This document shows positions 62,543-64,000 of a stretch of 64,000 nucleotides of DNA, piece by piece. The DNA is taken from the NCBI GenBank assembly GCA_016213825.1, contig JACQZP010000026.1, forward strand, positions 62,001 to 126,000. The letters are read 5' to 3'. Source of the stretch: Acetobacterium woodii. Lineage in GTDB: Bacteria > Bacillota > Clostridia > Eubacteriales > Eubacteriaceae. Position numbers and translations under genes: made by a program. Under the pieces are notes generated by a model, which made no database searches, was not told the origin of the DNA, and saw only the letters and a program-made list of their open reading frames with translations. Position 1 is the stretch's first letter, and the number at the start of each line of letters is the position of its first letter.

Positions 62543-64000
62543 ATGAAATGGTTTTATAATATGAAGATCACAGCTAAGATTTTAAGCGGTTTTATAATTG
62601 TCGCTCGATTGTCAGCATTGTGGGATATATGGGGATCACAAACCTTAAAGCAATGAGCAAATCGGACACGGTGCTTTTTGAAAACATGACTGTGCCGCTG
62701 GCTCAGATTGGGGATATTTCTACTGCTTTTCAGCGCTTATGGGTAAATGCCCGGGACATGATTACGGCCAACGATGCCGAGACGATTAAAGTCAATGTCG
62801 ATAAAATCAACGAGCGTAAAGCTGAAATTGACAGCCTTTCCAATGATTTTGAACAGCGCATTATTTCCGATGAGATGAAAACGGCCTTCCAGACATTTCA
62901 AGATGCCCGTAAGGACTATGAGTCCCAACTTGACTCGATTATCACGCTGGCCACCGAAAATCGGGATGCCGAAGCCATTGCACTGATGGCTGAGACCCGT
63001 CCGGCGGGAATTGCTTCCCGGGCGGAACAGGATGCCATCACGAAAATCGTCGCCATGAAGGTAGATGGTGCCAAAGCCCAGGAAACTGCCAATAGCGACC
63101 TGGCCAATAGCGTCATTACTACCATGACAATGCTCATGATTGGCGGCACAGTTTTTGCCATCGCGCTGGGTCTTTTCCTGAGTATGGTCATCAGTCGGCC
63201 GCTTAAAAAAGCAGCCCATATGATTAAGGAAATCCGGTTGGGTCATCTGGGCGAACGTCTGAATATGGATACCCGGGATGAAATCGGCGAAATGTCCATT
63301 GCCATGGACGAGATGGCAGATGATCTGCAAAACAAAGTCATCGGAACGATGAATATGATCTCTGAAGGGGATGTTTCAGCCGACATCGAAATAGCCGATG
63401 ATCAAGATGAAATCACGCCAGCCATTAAAAAGACCATTGAAACCATCCAGAACTTAATTGCCGAAGCGACTATGCTGTCCCAGGCTGCTGTGGCCGGTCA
63501 ATTAGATGCCAGAGGTCATGCCGATGCCTTTAACGGCGGTTTTAAAGAAATTGTTCAGGGGGTTAATCAGACCCTGGATGCCGTCGTCGGACCGCTGAAT
63601 GTGGCGGCAGAATATGTGGAACGGATCAGCCAGGGGGATATCCCGGCAAAAATTACGGACAATTATAACGGCGATTTTAATGCGATCAAGAACAACCTCA
63701 ATACCTGTATCGACGCAGTGAATGCGCTGGTGGCCGATGCCGGGATGCTGGAACAGGCCGGGGTGGCAGGCCGATTAAGCACCCGGGCGGATGCCAGCCG
63801 CCACCATGGCGATTTTGCCCGGATCGTAAACGGGGTCAATGCCACTTTGGATGCCGTGGTCGCACCGGTGCAGGAAGCTTCAGCCACCTTAAATGAACTG
63901 GCGAAAGGGAACCTCAATACCGGGATGGTCAGTCAGTATCAGGGTGATTACACCGTCATCAAAGACGACATGAACCAGACAGTGGCCTTCCTTAAACGCT
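62543..64000 (+). pseudogene. Methyl-accepting chemotaxis protein with early frameshift, runs off the window
   Basis: An AGGAGG RBS leads to an ATG at 62543 and MKWFYNMKITAKILSGFIIVA, which matches the MCP at 15206 ([18 protein letters not shown]). At about 62603-62608 the frame breaks: the frame from 62543 stops at 62654, while homology (IVSIVGYMGITNLKAMSKSD) continues in the -1 frame, open to the window end. A one-base loss in GCTCGATT is the simplest cause. The rest is a normal MCP: 4HB-type sensor, second helix near 63120-63190, HAMP, repeated modules; the signalling domain lies beyond 64000. If real, the first membrane helix is lost; a restart ATG at 62653 lacks an RBS. Could be a sequencing or assembly error. 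Confidence 0.85.

Noticed and set aside
1-64000. tRNA, rRNA or CRISPR array
   Set aside because: No cloverleaf-like segment ending in CCA, no rRNA-like conserved stretch and no regularly spaced short repeats were seen.

Overview
The window looks like a chromosomal segment of a low-to-moderate-GC, anaerobic Firmicute close to Acetobacterium/Eubacteriaceae. This placement is inferred from a three-gene corrinoid methyltransferase set, several ChW (clostridial hydrophobic W) surface proteins, very large methyl-accepting chemotaxis proteins (MCPs) with repeated HAMP-like modules, and many c-di-GMP genes. No rRNA, tRNA, CRISPR array or intact transposase was seen.

Layout. 1-5.2 kb: end of an HD-domain (ppGpp-hydrolase-like) gene, then pstS-pstC-pstA-pstB-phoU behind a three-repeat Pho box; PstA carries an extra PDZ-like region. 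5.5-15.1 kb: a REC-GAF-PAS-GGDEF protein, small hypothetical genes, a large MCP with three exact 273-bp repeats, and a GGDEF / HD-GYP / FeoA-like operon. 15.2-21.4 kb: two large MCPs on the minus strand that share a C-terminal tail. 21.8-28.5 kb: PspA with a GIDE-type membrane partner, a YbaK-type deacylase, a secreted ChW subtilase and a DUF4153 membrane protein. 28.5-33.8 kb: TetR regulator, methyltransferase / corrinoid protein / URO-D methyltransferase (methyl transfer into one-carbon metabolism), then a TetR-membrane protein pair with a clear operator. 33.8-40.8 kb: EcsC-like protein, an ABC exporter with its MerR regulator, CsbD, TetR-MBL hydrolase, and a CHAP-ChW hydrolase. 41.2-43 kb: PiT phosphate permease and its PhoU-like partner, again behind a triple 11-bp repeat.

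43-51 kb is the most unusual part. Two homologous intergenic units of about 480 and 510 bases (43138-43620 and 45880-46391) each have a sigma-70 promoter and a strong intrinsic terminator but no long ORF. They flank a PD-(D/E)XK-like protein and a universal stress protein, followed by a GGDEF protein and two DUF4391 paralogues. I consider the pair the best candidate for an undescribed large noncoding RNA family.

51-64 kb: an ABC-2 exporter with a PadR regulator, a protein with a His-rich tail, two large secreted ChW/repeat proteins each followed by a decayed BspA-type LRR gene, and an MCP gene running off the window with a frameshift near its start.

Functional themes: phosphate scavenging (pst, pit), c-di-GMP turnover and chemoreception, cell-surface ChW proteins, envelope stress and drug efflux, and methyl-group metabolism. 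Start codons were chosen by ribosome-binding site, so several differ from the longest open frame.
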